The notes under the pieces were generated by a model. The model did not search any database and was not told the origin of the DNA. It worked only from the letters and a program-made list of their open reading frames with translations. 64,000 nt of DNA from assembly GCF_008831285.2 (NCBI RefSeq), contig NC_045138.2:9703205-9767204 (forward strand), given 5' to 3'. Both the position numbers and the translations under genes were made by a program. Shown here piece after piece: positions 44,422 to 55,516 of the stretch (position 1 is the first letter of the stretch; each line of letters begins with the position of its first letter). This DNA is from Nymphaea colorata (lineage: Eukaryota > Streptophyta > Magnoliopsida > Nymphaeales > Nymphaeaceae).

Positions 44422-45108
44422 GTAGAGTTTGTGTGCTTGTGCCGAATCTTAGTTTCCTTTCATTTGCTTTCTTTAGTTTATCGTTCCGGAAAAGATAGAG
44501 ATTTTGAATACATGGTGTTAACATGAGAAGCAAGTCATGGCAGTCGACGATCAGGATAAATAGTATGCGAGCTTAACTGATCACTGTTCGTTGCAGTACG
44601 CTGAAGCTGGACCCAATCAAATTGATCTCACCGCTCATTTCAAGCTTTTCCTTTTTTGTCTTTTTGCCAGCTCAACAAGAAATTTAATTAATTTGCAGAC
44701 TATGAATTTTTGCATGTTTAGGTATTCGATGATGTTAGAAAGGAGTACTGGTACAAACCTCAAGTTTTATTGTATACTGAAATAATTGCAGCACTGTTGA
44801 GGAATGGAATGATTGAAGGTGCTCAGGTTCTTTTCTCAATGATGAAGACCGAGATTTGTGAAGCTGATGATGAAGGTTTAAATTCCCTCGTACAAACTTT
44901 GATGTTGTTCAATATGCCTGGAACGGGCATGGAGTGTTTCCAGTTGATGAAGAAGGTGGGTTCTGAACCTGATAAGTCAACGTTTAGAGCACTTGTAAAT
45001 CATATGAACGCCAAGGGAGAATTCGATGTTTCTTTGAGGCTTAGGCGTGAGGCAGAGAAGCAATTTGGTGTGCCTTGGGAGTTCCTTATTGCAGAAGAAG
45101 AAACCTGA
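44062..45108 (+). CDS. THA8-like short PPR protein (organelle RNA splicing factor)
   Basis: Two exons (44062-44421 and 44722-45108, intron 300 bp, CAG|GTAGAG and TTTAG) give 248 residues. The start is the first ATG after the TATA box. The first 50 or so residues are rich in R, S, L and P with few acids, like an organelle transit peptide. From about residue 85 comes VFETKVRRLIKADMVAVLRELLRQ, then across the splice VFDDVRKEYWYKPQVLLYTEII, then PPR-type helical pairs. This is the pattern of the THA8 family, whose members bind RNA and help splice group II introns in chloroplasts or mitochondria. Exon 1 is markedly GC-rich, exon 2 AT-rich. The nearest Arabidopsis relative may be the At1g62350 group, from memory. 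Confidence 0.88.
44722..45108 (+). CDS. THA8-like gene, exon 2
   Basis: Starts in phase 0 with VFDDVRKEYWYKPQ and carries the PPR repeats, including LYTEIIAALLRNGMIEGAQ and CFQLMKKVGSEPDKSTF. It ends at TGA 45106-45108. Confidence 0.88.
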   Translation, partial: VFDDVRKEYWYKPQVLLYTEIIAALLRNGMIEGAQVLFSMMKTEICEADDEGLNSLVQTLMLFNMPGTGMECFQLMKKVGSEPDKSTFRALVNHMNAKGEFDVSLRLRREAEKQFGVPWEFLIAEEET

Positions 45109-46142
45109 TCTGCGTCCGGGAGAATCACCGAATGCGGATTAAAGAAGTCATGAAGTTGATGTAATCATGGAAATCTTCCATGGATTTCACTTGTGGATAA
45201 TATATAACCGCGAAGAACAGGGCATGTCCTTGTTATCAAATTCCTTTGGATCCGGTTCAATTTCTTGATTCGAGAGCTTGAACGGTGACATTAGTTTTTC
45301 AAGGGCCATACAATGGTAGACTACAGACTGCCTAAGGCGATGTTGGGAAATGCTTAACGTGTATCGGGCTTCTCGATGATTAGACATGTGAAGAAAAAAT
45401 CAAACTTATTTTTTTATCTTGAACAGTCGTGTAAAAATAGCATAAAACATCAGAAAGATAAACAAGTTCTTTAAAAGAGAACATGAATTCCATATGCTAA
45501 AGTTATCTAAATAATTAGAGTTCAGGAATGGGCAGCCAACTTTTGCATGTAATTCACACAAGCGCCTTCAAAGATACAACATTTGTTCCATCAAACACTT
45601 GGATGACCACATAAAACGTAGGAAATAATTCACAACAGCGACTCATATAAGCTTCACAGTTTGACCACTATTCCATTTCCTCCTACAGGCGGCCCCGATT
45701 CAAATGCAACACGCGCTTTTTGGGAACGAAAGGTAAGGTGGCTTTTGGACCTATGGACTAGAGATCTCATTGAATTTCTATTGGATAACTTCTAATCAAA
45801 CTATTCTATGTAAATACAATGTTGTGACTTGTGCCCATCAGATCAATTGATGAGGATCAGTAGCGAAGGTCGGCAGCGATGGAGAAGGCTAATTGTAGAA
45901 GGGGTTTCCGATGAGATTCACATGAATCTCTTCTAGTTCCTCCGTGGTTCTGTATGATACTAGTCTCTCCCTAGAAGAGAACGATATAGGAACTCGAGGA
46001 CGTTGCTCAATTTTCTAAGGGAGTGTGGCTTGCTAGGTTAATGATGAGTGTGGGCTTGTGGGGGCATCCGACTACTAGAGACGTGGAGGGTTTGTTCATT
46101 CTTCTCCCAAAATAGAGGATGTCATGATACTTTGCCGTGCGC

Positions 46143-46187
<45 letters not shown>

Positions 46188-46388
46188 AGGGAGCAATTGT
46201 GAAGTGAAACAACGGGTCTGTTAGAAATGCAATGATCTCTCCATAGCTTCGGCTGAGTTATTTCCTAGCTGTTGGAAGATCTCGACAGATTTTTGAACGT
46301 TTTATTCTTTTGAATGTTGCTTAGTTTTTCTAGCAACCTTTTAAATTTGCCTATAAAATATCATGAACTTTTGTGTAAAGCAAGCTTA
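45109..46388. other. Intergenic, 3' side of the THA8-like gene
   Basis: The first few hundred bases are probably the 3' UTR. No gene or element is recognised. A pure GA microsatellite lies at about 46146-46185. Confidence 0.6.
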
Positions 46389-47640
46389 GTTGTTAAGGCG
46401 GCCAGGCGCTGCCTAGGCGCACCTAGCCTAAAAAGGCATCCAAAAGTCGCTGCAATTTTGTTTATTTATTTGTAATTCTAAAATGATAGCTTTATGTTTT
46501 ATGTGTTAAGTTGGCATGTTAGCAAGTTAGAATTAGTCAAAATCAACTTAGAAAACAACAAAATAAAAAGTTTAATGCATTGAATTTAAAATATAACAGT
46601 CTCTAATCGATTACAAGATAATTCTAAAAAAATAAACCTTATCTATAGAAGAAGGAATGTAAATCCTCGAGAAAGATTTGATGATTTCGTTAGGCTCTTT
46701 TATTTGAAGTGGAATATTTTCTTCATTTGTCTTCACCAACTTCTTTCGTGGTTGATAAGCATTATCGTCTTCCTCAGAGTTTGGGACTACGAGGCGAAGA
46801 CAGATCTTCTTGTGCCTCAGTGTCATGAACAATCTCTGGTAGATCATCTGACAGTGGTAGATCATCTTGTTCTTTTGTATTAGGAGCAATATCGAATACA
46901 GGTTGGATGTATTGTTCCTCAGTGTCACCAACAACTTCTCCAAACATAATAATATCTAATAATGTAAATAATAAACATGATTAGCATAAATTGTAAATAA
47001 TAAACATGGTTAGCATATCAGTTAGCAACTTAGCCCAAATCATAGAGCATGCCTCTTAAGATTCAAATGAAGAATTATATACAGTAAGCAAAATATGTTT
47101 TCAGACATCTATTACAGAATTGAAATTCAAAAATCAAAACATCCTAATAGGCTAAAATTCTCAAGCCTCAGGATCTGAGGAACAAAATGATGCAAGTCCA
47201 TCATCATTTGGATCATCATCTAAATCAAGTGACACATCATATTCCTTGGTGTCTTCAAACATTGTTTCTTCTTCTTCTTCAAGTTCTTGTATTTCAGTGA
47301 ACTTCCTCTTGCTTTTGCTTGCAGATGCACCCTTCGATTTTTTTCTTTTGCTTATCTAAACGTGTGGATCGGCCATCCTTGTCTTGGGATGCTCCGCTTG
47401 CTTTGTCTACAAGGTCCCATGTGGGAGAAAGATACCCACCGGGCATTCATGATACTCTTGTTTGTGCAATAGGCCCACCGTCATGTAGGGTCAGCGGATT
47501 TTGGAACTAAGACATTATTAGCCTGTGGCTGGTCTTGTACTTGATCTTCACCTTCACTTGTATAAGCATGTGCACTGCTTGAACTTTTGTGATCCATCTG
47601 TCTGTAGATTTTAGGTAGATATAGAAAATATGATAGTTAT
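46389..47640 (-). mobile_element. Probable hAT deletion derivative or remnant
   Basis: The left end reads AGTTGTTAAGGCGGCCAGGC, similar to a terminus seen in plant hAT elements. On the minus strand from 47597, MDHKSSSSAHAYTSEGEDQ leads into a BED-like start (ADP, WAYCT) and then, after frame changes, a segment like GRSTRLDKQKKKIEG and acidic runs such as EEEEETMFEDTKEYD. That would be an N-terminus joined to a C-terminal tail with the catalytic middle deleted. The right end and a target duplication were not found. Confidence 0.4.
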
Positions 47641-49125
47641 ATAAGACGATCAAGCAAGCTCAAGTTACAAATCTGATGGTTCATACTAACAGAAAGTAAT
47701 TGCATTCGTTTGATTAAGCAAATAAAAATGATGCACAGGAGCACAGGTTAAGCTACAAATCATGCAGAACAGCACAAGTTAAGCTAAAAGGCAGCAGCAC
47801 AGGTTAAGCTAAAAATCATGCACAACAACACAAGTTAATCTAAATGAGTAATATATGACAAGTAGTCAGTTACTAGTTACATACCTGTTTTTTTGGTGGC
47901 AGCAGCAGGCAGTAGAAGTTTTTCCACGATGGAAGGCAAAAGAGATTAGCCCCTTCAGACTTCAAAAATAGTTCTGAAGTTTATCTTAATCAGTTTCTAA
48001 AATATTATCTGTACTAATTCACATGTTTATCCAAATGGAAGGTGATAAGTCACCTTCCAAATGTACTACGCGACAACACACATAGTCTAGTGGCAACACA
48101 CATAGTCCAGCCTAAGTGATGGACATTAATAAAAATGAACTAGTCATCAGTCCATTTTTGAAGGGGCTATAGATTAATTGCAGCACATGGATGATTTTTG
48201 TTTTTAATGGTTGATCAAGTTGACCATCTATGTCTCCAGCAACTATGAGTTGAATACTCTTTTTTGAAATGCTTATGAGGGTTATTTCGGTGTTCTATTC
48301 TTTGTAATCATGGTCCCTTCTATTGTATGTTTAGTTTTAACATTATCTAGTTGCACTATGTTGTCCTTTCATGTTTCAAATATTTAGTTCCATGGTGCAT
48401 TTGGTTGGCTGCAATAGAGGAAATAATGTCCAAAGACATTTGTTAGGCTAAATAGGTTACTGACGTAGTATTTCTTGTGAGCTGGGTCTCGGGCTTCGAT
48501 CCAGTCTAGATCTTAGGATAGATAATATTCTTGAATGTCAAAGTTTACAGATGAAGACAAGTTTGCATAAATATCAAAGGCCATACCATGCCCATACAAT
48601 CAAAGGGTCTGAACCATACAGTCACTTCTTATTCTTTCGTTTTACAGAGTAAAATATTTCCCTACTCTGATCACTACCACCGCCACCATCGTTAGTATCT
48701 ATTTGCACCTTCTCTCTAAACACTGCCAAATAGAGAAACGTACACATACATATATGTTACCAAAAGGTATGCAATCAAATTATTAAAATCATGATTCCAG
48801 CCCAAGATGACCACATAATTTGTGTTTTCGTCTACCAAAAGTTTATATAAAAGATATTTATATAAAAGATATCATAGAAATGTTTCTTGAACCTACACTA
48901 TTATGTGATGTTAATTTCCGAAAACTAATCATATAAATGTGATCTACATGGTAGATTTGATAAGAATGGGTTCTTGAATTGCTAAAAATCCAGCAAGTGT
49001 ACATGATCTTATAACCATTCAAATAATAATAAATATTCTGCCTAACAAAAGTTCATAAATAAAATCATGAACTTATAGCAATAATAAGAATAATAAGATT
49101 TAGCAAAACTAAGGGTGAGAGTGTA
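47641..49125. other. Intergenic: nothing recognised
   Basis: AT-rich, with a short run of CACAGGTTAAGCTA-type repeats at about 47737-47845. No coding region is supported. Confidence 0.5.
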
Positions 49126-49130
49126 GGGTT

Positions 49131-49537
49131 TGTGAAAAGTGACTATAACAGTCACAAAGAATACATATAATACCAAAAAGGCACTAAGGCCAAGTGAAGA
49201 AGAGTAATACTCATTCAATAAACAATATAAAGGCTGTAAAACACAGCTTATTCTTTACAAAGACTGTTACAAGGATATTTATAAGAGAGAATAAGAAGAG
49301 ATGAGCTAAACTAGCCGTTGGGCTAGTTCCAACAGCTCTTAATAGAGCTGTTGGAACTGCCAACGGCTAGTTTGGCAGAAATAATAAAAAAATAAAAAAA
49401 TAAAAAATAAAAAATAAAGAGAAAAGAAAGAAATAAACTAAATCCTAAACTAATTCCTAACTAATCCTAAACTAGCTCTTAACTAAGATAATACCTAATT
49501 AAGAGATAACAACAATAAGAAATCATATTTCTTAACA
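49131..49537 (-). repeat. 3' LTR of Copia C (in element orientation)
   Basis: Starts TGTGAAAAGTG and ends CTTAACA on the plus strand. A long interrupted hairpin (49308-49373) sits immediately upstream, in element orientation, of the TATAAATA box at 49276-49283. Confidence 0.95.
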
Positions 49538-49550
49538 CCCCCCCTTAAAC

Positions 49551-52500
49551 TTACGGTGCTATCACCGAAAGTTTATCTAAAAGAAAGTTGAATCTGGGAG
49601 AACATAGAGGCTTTGTGAAGAAATCAGCCAGCTGGAACTCGGAGGAGACATATGGAAGTTTGATAGTCTTCTTCAAAAATTCTTCACGAACATAGTGACA
49701 GTCCATTTCTATATGCTTTGTTCGTTCATGGAATGTTTGATTCTTGGCAATGTAGATAGAACTCTTGTTGTCGCAGCATAAATCAGTGGGTTCTTCTATC
49801 TTTATTCCCATATCAAGGAGCATTTGGCGAAGCCAGACAATTTCCATAGTTGTAGAAGCCATGGCTCGATATTCAGCTTCAGTAGAGGATAGTGAGACTT
49901 TCTGTTGCTTTTTGCATTTCCATGAGATGAGTGATTCTCCTAGAAAAACACAAAATCCAGTAGTTGAGTGTCTATCATTAGGATCTCTTCCCCAATCAGC
50001 ATCAGTATAAGCAATCAAGTTCAAGGAGGAAGAGGAAGACATAAATACTCCCTTGTTTATTGTTCCCTTAATATATCTGATGATACGAAGAACAGCTCCC
50101 ATATGAACGGTTGATGGAGCATGTTGAAATTGACTCACAGTATGAACTGCATGAGCAATGTCAGGCCGAGTGATGCTAAGGTACATCAAGGATCCCACAA
50201 GTTGTCGGTAAGGAGTGGGATTGGCAAGTGGAACTCCATCATCAATCTTCATCTTGCTTCCTACTGCTTCAGGAGTTTCTGTGACCTTATCATCTGTTAT
50301 GCCTGATTTAGCAATGATCTCTGCAGCAAACTTAGTTTGTGACAAAAAATATCCTCTAGTAGAGTATGCAACCTCAATACCCAAGAAGTACGTTAGAAAA
50401 CCTAAATCTTTCATTTCAAAAGTTTCTTGTAGTAATTTCTTACATTCTTTAATACCTTCCTTATCACTACCTGTAATGATCATATCATCAACATACAGTA
50501 GAAGAATTATGATACCTGCAGTAGTATACTTAACAAACAAGGCAGTGTCAGTTAAGCAAGAATGAAACCCATAATCAGAAATAACAGAATTAAAACGGTC
50601 AAACCAAGCTTTAGGAGCTTGTTTGAGGCCATAAAGAGCCTTCTTAAGTCTAAGAACTTTCCTTTGAGGAACAGACAACCCTGGTGGTACTTCCATATAA
50701 ACCTCTTCCATAAGATCCCCATTTAAAAAGGCATTTTTAACATCCATTTGATAGATATTCCAGTTTTTAACAGATGCTAAAGCAATAAGGGTCCTAACAG
50801 TAGTCATTCTAGCTACAGGGGCAAATGTTTCCTCATAGTCAATACCATATTCTTGAGTGTAACCTTTGGCAACAAGCCTTGCTTTATACCTTTCTAGGGA
50901 TCCATCACTTTTAGTTTTCACCTTGTATACCCACTTGCATCCAATAGTCTTTTTCCCTATAGGTAAATCTTGTATTTCCCAAGTTTGGGCTTTTCTCAAG
51001 GCATCCAATTCTTCTAACATGGCATTCTTCCACTCAATATATTTGGATGCTTCATTAAAAGTAGAAGGTTCAAAGTGAGAGTGAATGGCATTAATTCTAG
51101 CTCTATGAGATGGAATAAAAGTTTCATAAGACACAAACCTATTGGGTTGTCTTACATTTCTAGTGGATCTCCTAAGGTTTTCTCCACTTTGAGTTGGTTG
51201 GAGATCAATGGTCTCATGATGTTCTTCTTCACCAACTTCTTGTTGCCGGTTTCTTCTATGATAAGTGATTATATCCTTGGCCATTCTACTATCATTACCA
51301 CCAGTGTTGCTATCATCACCATCATGCATTTCATCATCACATTGAGAAAGGAACTTAAATAAAAAGGAATAATCATTATTGTGTTGTGACTCCCCACAAT
51401 TTTTAAAACCACTTTCATCTTCACAAAACCTTACATTCCTTGAGACAATGATCTTGTCTTTAATTGAGTCATAACATTTGTAGCCTTTTTGGGTTTCAGA
51501 ATAACCAATAAAAGCACATTCAATAACTTTTGAACTTAGCTTATCAGCCTTGTCATTAAGAACAAAACATTTGCATCCAAAAATACGAAGTCTATTGAAA
51601 TCGGGTTCATACTTGAATAATTTTTCAAACGGAGTGGTATTATGTAAAACTTTTGAAGGCATTCTGTTTATAAGATAAACAGAGGCAAGTGCGGTTTCAG
51701 CCCAAAAGTTTTTAGGCACATTTTTGGAAATAAGAAGGGTTCTTGTTGTTTCAATTATGTGCCTATGTTTTCTTTCTGAAAGTCCATTTTGTTGAGGTGT
51801 TCTTGGACAAGATTTTTGGTGGACTATCCCATAGTTTTTCAAATATCTTTCGAACTCATTTGAAATGTATTCACCTCCGGAATCAGTCCTTAAAATTTTT
51901 AATTTAGCATTGAATTGTGTTTGTACTAACATGTGAAAATTTTTGAATATCTCAAAAACTTCGGATTTATATTTTAGGAAATATATCCAACAATACCTAG
52001 TGAAGTCATCAACAAAGATCACATAATATGATAGCCCTCCTTTTGACATGATAGGAGAGGGTCCCCATACATCGGAATGAACAAGCTCAAAAGGCAAAGA
52101 AGAGAAGAAGTTCCTTTCTCCAAAAGATAAAGATTTCATTTTTCCATGTATACAATCATTACATTTAAAATTTTCAATACAAATATTCTTGGTAGGGTTC
52201 ATCATAGACAATTTTCTAACATTTGGATGACCTAATCTTTGGTGCCAAACATTGATGTCCACATTTTCAACATAGTGACAAAACTTTTCTTTGGGGATGC
52301 ATAAATTGTCCATGTAGTAAAGGTCCCCTTTTCTAAAACCTTCCCCAATCAATCTCCCGGTTTGGTGATCCTGCACCAAACATTTATTTGATGAGAAAAC
52401 AACATCAAATCCAAGATCTGAGATTTGTGACACAGAAAGTAAGTTAAGATTAAGTTTAGGAACATAACTAACTTTTGGAACAAAAAATTTTTGTTTTCCA

Positions 52501-53840
52501 AATTCTTTTTCAAAATTCCCAATCCCTTTAACACTTAAAGAAGTTCCATCGGCGGTAACAACATTTGATTCTTTTCTTGTTCTTTCAAATTTGGTCAAAG
52601 ATGATATATTTGGTGTCATATGAAAAGATGCACCAGAATCTAAAAGCCAAGAAAACATACCAGGAGTGTTGGAGATGGATGCCGTTGTTGCTAGTGCTCC
52701 GGAATTTGACTCCTTGATCATGGGTTGAAGGGCTGTCATGATTTGATTCAACGTTGTGGATATAGATGATAGATCACATCCTTCATTTGTGACATTTGCG
52801 GCCTTTCTTTGATCAAATTGTCTAATGTTGTAATGTCCACCTTGAGGAAATGAAATTCCCCGGTTGTGTTGCCCTCCTTGTGGATATGAAGTTCCTCCTT
52901 TGAGAAAATTTCCTCCAAGATTCCGCGATTGTCCTTCATTGTTGTTCAACTTTGGGCAACTAGGTCTTATGTGACCCTGTTCATGACAAAAGTGGCAAAT
53001 AACTTTATATTCTCCTCTAATTTGATTCTTAAAGTGAGGAGGTCTAAAAGACTTGATGTTGTTTCCAGGTCTAGAGGCGGCTAAGGCTCTTTCTTCTTCT
53101 TGTTTTGAGACAAGAACACTATCTTTATCCATTTCTTTGGATAATTTCATTCTAGTTTCCTCTCCACTTAGCTTTGTAAGAAGTTCATGAATGAGTGGAG
53201 GAGAGGATGAAGAAAGAAGGGCTGACCTTATTTGTTCAAATTCGGGCCGTAGCCCTTGAAGGAATTGAAAAAACCGAAATTCATCTATTTCATTTCTTCT
53301 AATCTCATGGCATTTGCAGTCCAACCCTAGTTCGGGACTTAGTTGATCTAACTCATTCCATACACTAGAGATTTCCATGAAAAATTCTCTAACATTTTTC
53401 TCTCCTTGCTTGATACTTTGGGCCTTTTGAATCAAAAGATACTTTCGGGCCATATCTTTTTGGGTGAACATTCCCTTAAGATATTCCCAAACTTCACTAG
53501 CCTTTTCATAATACATAAGATTTTGGGCAATTCTAGGTTCAATACTTCCATAAATCCATTCTTTAATCCTAGAATTTTTAGCTTCCCAATCGTCTAATTT
53601 TTTGTAATATTCATTCATAGCATTTTGTCTTTCCACTCCATCTAGTTGTTTTTCAATCCCATTTTCTATTTTGGTCAACTTGAGAGTGGGAGGGATAGAC
53701 GTACCTCTTATGAAGCCCCATAAATATTTTCCTTTGATATGCATTTCCAAACATTTTGCCCATAGTGTATAATTGGTTCCGTCAAGCTTGTATGGAGCAT
53801 AATAGCTTCCTCCTTCAATTGAAACTTTGGAGTCTTCCAT
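49551..53840 (-). CDS. Copia C Gag-Pol polyprotein
   Basis: A single frame of 1429 residues from the first ATG, 53840 (MEDSKVSIEGG). Order: gag (YKLDGTNYTLWAKCLEMHIK), zinc knuckle CHFCHEQGHIRPSC near residue 285, protease LLDSGASFHM near 399, integrase with HHCC (WHQRLGHPNVRKL) and the DDE core, reverse transcriptase with YVDDMIITGSD near 1115, and RNase H with TDADW near 1280. The end reads ELADFFTK-like sequence with ADFFTKPL, typical of Copia. No stop or shift is seen, so it is probably competent. Start context is uncertain, since TTG codons upstream are in frame but no other ATG is. Confidence 0.96.
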   Translation of the reverse strand: MEDSKVSIEGGSYYAPYKLDGTNYTLWAKCLEMHIKGKYLWGFIRGTSIPPTLKLTKIENGIEKQLDGVERQNAMNEYYKKLDDWEAKNSRIKEWIYGSIEPRIAQNLMYYEKASEVWEYLKGMFTQKDMARKYLLIQKAQSIKQGEKNVREFFMEISSVWNELDQLSPELGLDCKCHEIRRNEIDEFRFFQFLQGLRPEFEQIRSALLSSSSPPLIHELLTKLSGEETRMKLSKEMDKDSVLVSKQEEERALAASRPGNNIKSFRPPHFKNQIRGEYKVICHFCHEQGHIRPSCPKLNNNEGQSRNLGGNFLKGGTSYPQGGQHNRGISFPQGGHYNIRQFDQRKAANVTNEGCDLSSISTTLNQIMTALQPMIKESNSGALATTASISNTPGMFSWLLDSGASFHMTPNISSLTKFERTRKESNVVTADGTSLSVKGIGNFEKEFGKQKFFVPKVSYVPKLNLNLLSVSQISDLGFDVVFSSNKCLVQDHQTGRLIGEGFRKGDLYYMDNLCIPKEKFCHYVENVDINVWHQRLGHPNVRKLSMMNPTKNICIENFKCNDCIHGKMKSLSFGERNFFSSLPFELVHSDVWGPSPIMSKGGLSYYVIFVDDFTRYCWIYFLKYKSEVFEIFKNFHMLVQTQFNAKLKILRTDSGGEYISNEFERYLKNYGIVHQKSCPRTPQQNGLSERKHRHIIETTRTLLISKNVPKNFWAETALASVYLINRMPSKVLHNTTPFEKLFKYEPDFNRLRIFGCKCFVLNDKADKLSSKVIECAFIGYSETQKGYKCYDSIKDKIIVSRNVRFCEDESGFKNCGESQHNNDYSFLFKFLSQCDDEMHDGDDSNTGGNDSRMAKDIITYHRRNRQQEVGEEEHHETIDLQPTQSGENLRRSTRNVRQPNRFVSYETFIPSHRARINAIHSHFEPSTFNEASKYIEWKNAMLEELDALRKAQTWEIQDLPIGKKTIGCKWVYKVKTKSDGSLERYKARLVAKGYTQEYGIDYEETFAPVARMTTVRTLIALASVKNWNIYQMDVKNAFLNGDLMEEVYMEVPPGLSVPQRKVLRLKKALYGLKQAPKAWFDRFNSVISDYGFHSCLTDTALFVKYTTAGIIILLLYVDDMIITGSDKEGIKECKKLLQETFEMKDLGFLTYFLGIEVAYSTRGYFLSQTKFAAEIIAKSGITDDKVTETPEAVGSKMKIDDGVPLANPTPYRQLVGSLMYLSITRPDIAHAVHTVSQFQHAPSTVHMGAVLRIIRYIKGTINKGVFMSSSSSLNLIAYTDADWGRDPNDRHSTTGFCVFLGESLISWKCKKQQKVSLSSTEAEYRAMASTTMEIVWLRQMLLDMGIKIEEPTDLCCDNKSSIYIAKNQTFHERTKHIEMDCHYVREEFLKKTIKLPYVSSEFQLADFFTKPLCSPRFNFLLDKLSVIAP

Positions 53841-54050
53841 GAGAGCAATACTTGAAACAATAATCTCCAAGGAAGTCAAGAAAAAACTCTTCTAGAAATT
53901 TCACCAAACAGTTGGTGAGCAACCGCAGCAAAAAGGCCTTCAAGAAATTATATCCTCCAGCAAAGAATCTCTTCAATCAAACCAGCAACATAAAATCTCA
54001 GCAGCAGCCTTTAACAAGCTTTGAGAATCAGCCCAATGGCTCTGATACCA

Positions 54051-54457
54051 TGTGAAAAGTGACTATAACAGTCACAAAGAATACATATAATACCAAAAAG
54101 GCACTAAGGCCAAGTGAAGAAGAGTAATACTCATTCAATAAACAATATAAAGGCTGTAAAACACAGCTTATTCTTTACAAAGACTGTTACAAGGATATTT
54201 ATAAGAGAGAATAAGAAGACATGAGCTAAACTAGCCGTTGGGCTAGTTCCAACAGCTCTTAATAGAGCTGTTGGAACTGCCAACGGCTAGTTTGGCAGAA
54301 ATAATAAAAAAATAAAAAAATAAAAAATAAAAAATAAAGAGAAAAGAAAGAAATAAACTAAATCCTAAACTAATTCCTAACTAATCCTAAACTAGCTCTT
54401 AACTAAGATAATACCTAATTAAGAGATAACAACAATAAGAAATCATATTTCTTAACA
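54051..54457 (-). repeat. 5' LTR of Copia C (in element orientation)
   Basis: 407 bp, same as the partner except for one base. It is the active promoter copy: TATAAATA on the minus strand lies at about 54196-54203, with transcription expected about 30 bp further on. Confidence 0.95.
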
Positions 54458-54462
54458 GGGTT

Positions 54463-55516
54463 ATGTACTTGGAACAATTAGTGCTTGCAGAAACGGGGTG
54501 AGAAACTTGTGCTGTTCCACACTTTGCTAGTAAGGATGCCATTAACCTCTGCATTCACCAAATACTGCTACATCATCACAGAAGAACAAGGCAACTGACA
54601 CAAACTGAGCATCTAAAGTACTAGTTGGAATGAAACAATAATAGGAAAATAATGACATCGGGAGAGAAGCCATAATCCGTCAGAGGCTTAGTTATAGTCA
54701 AATTGAACTCATCGGCTGTTGACAACATGTTTTTTCTTCCATTTTCTCTACTTCACCTATCTGTGATGAAGTTTTCCTTTAGTAAATACCACTTCTCTAA
54801 ACCATGTATGCTTGATGAAGCAATAGATGCCTTCAAAACTCTCAACTGCTTTAAGCAATCCATGCACTAGTCAAAACAGCAGCTTGTAGGAAAATTCGAA
54901 GAGCTGCAGTTCTTGAAGAAGAAGAAAATGAAATGAAAAGATGGAAAATAGAAAAGAAAAACTCCCAAAAAGGAGGACAGGTTTCTCTTTTCTACAGTTC
55001 AGTCTCTTCTCTTGCAGTTTCTCATTTGAAGGAAGAACTAAAGAGTTAGTAGTCACAAGAGGAGTAGAAAATAAATAGAAAAAGCAAAGAAATGCAAAAG
55101 GAAAACACTTAAAAAGGAGGGCTGGTTTCTCTTTAACTATATGCCTATAATTTTTTTCGACAACCACATCTTGTCAAGGGCTACGTGGGCATGAGATGCA
55201 ATTCTCATTTTAAGATCATTCTAAAGTTTTATACTCTCCTCTCAATCTAGGTGAAGAAACATTGCTTTCATGTTTGACCAGAACTCAACATGGCTTTCAA
55301 ATTTTTGAAGAACTTGCAAAGTTTTGGACTTTTGATTCAGTATGTAAGTATGTAAGCCCATGTACATTTTGAGAATGCATTGAGAACTATCACATAGAAT
55401 GAGAAGTTGTCAATGCTAGTTATAGTTCCAGGATTCAAGTAATCTATCACTAAATGAAAAGAGTGCTCAAATGTTAAGTTACGGCTCTTACCCATTTTTG
55501 ACATACTTCATTGTTC
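54463..55516. other. Intergenic with a short internal duplication
   Basis: No gene is recognised. Two related stretches near 54960 and 55105 (AAAAAGGAGG followed by GGTTTCTCTTT) are spaced about 143 bp apart and look like a degenerate tandem duplication. Confidence 0.5.

Larger units (their letters stand above)
49131..54457 (-). mobile_element. Copia element C, apparently intact and young
   Basis: A 5327-bp element on the minus strand between 407-bp LTRs that differ by one base by eye (GAG versus GAC near 49300). The 5-bp duplication GGGTT lies at 49126-49130 and 54458-54462. Primer site TGGTATCAGAGCCATTGGGC fits initiator tRNA-Met exactly as I recall it. Polypurine tract AAGGGGGGG abuts the 3' LTR. 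The gag-pol frame is complete. The protein is clearly a different Copia lineage from A and B. Confidence 0.97.
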
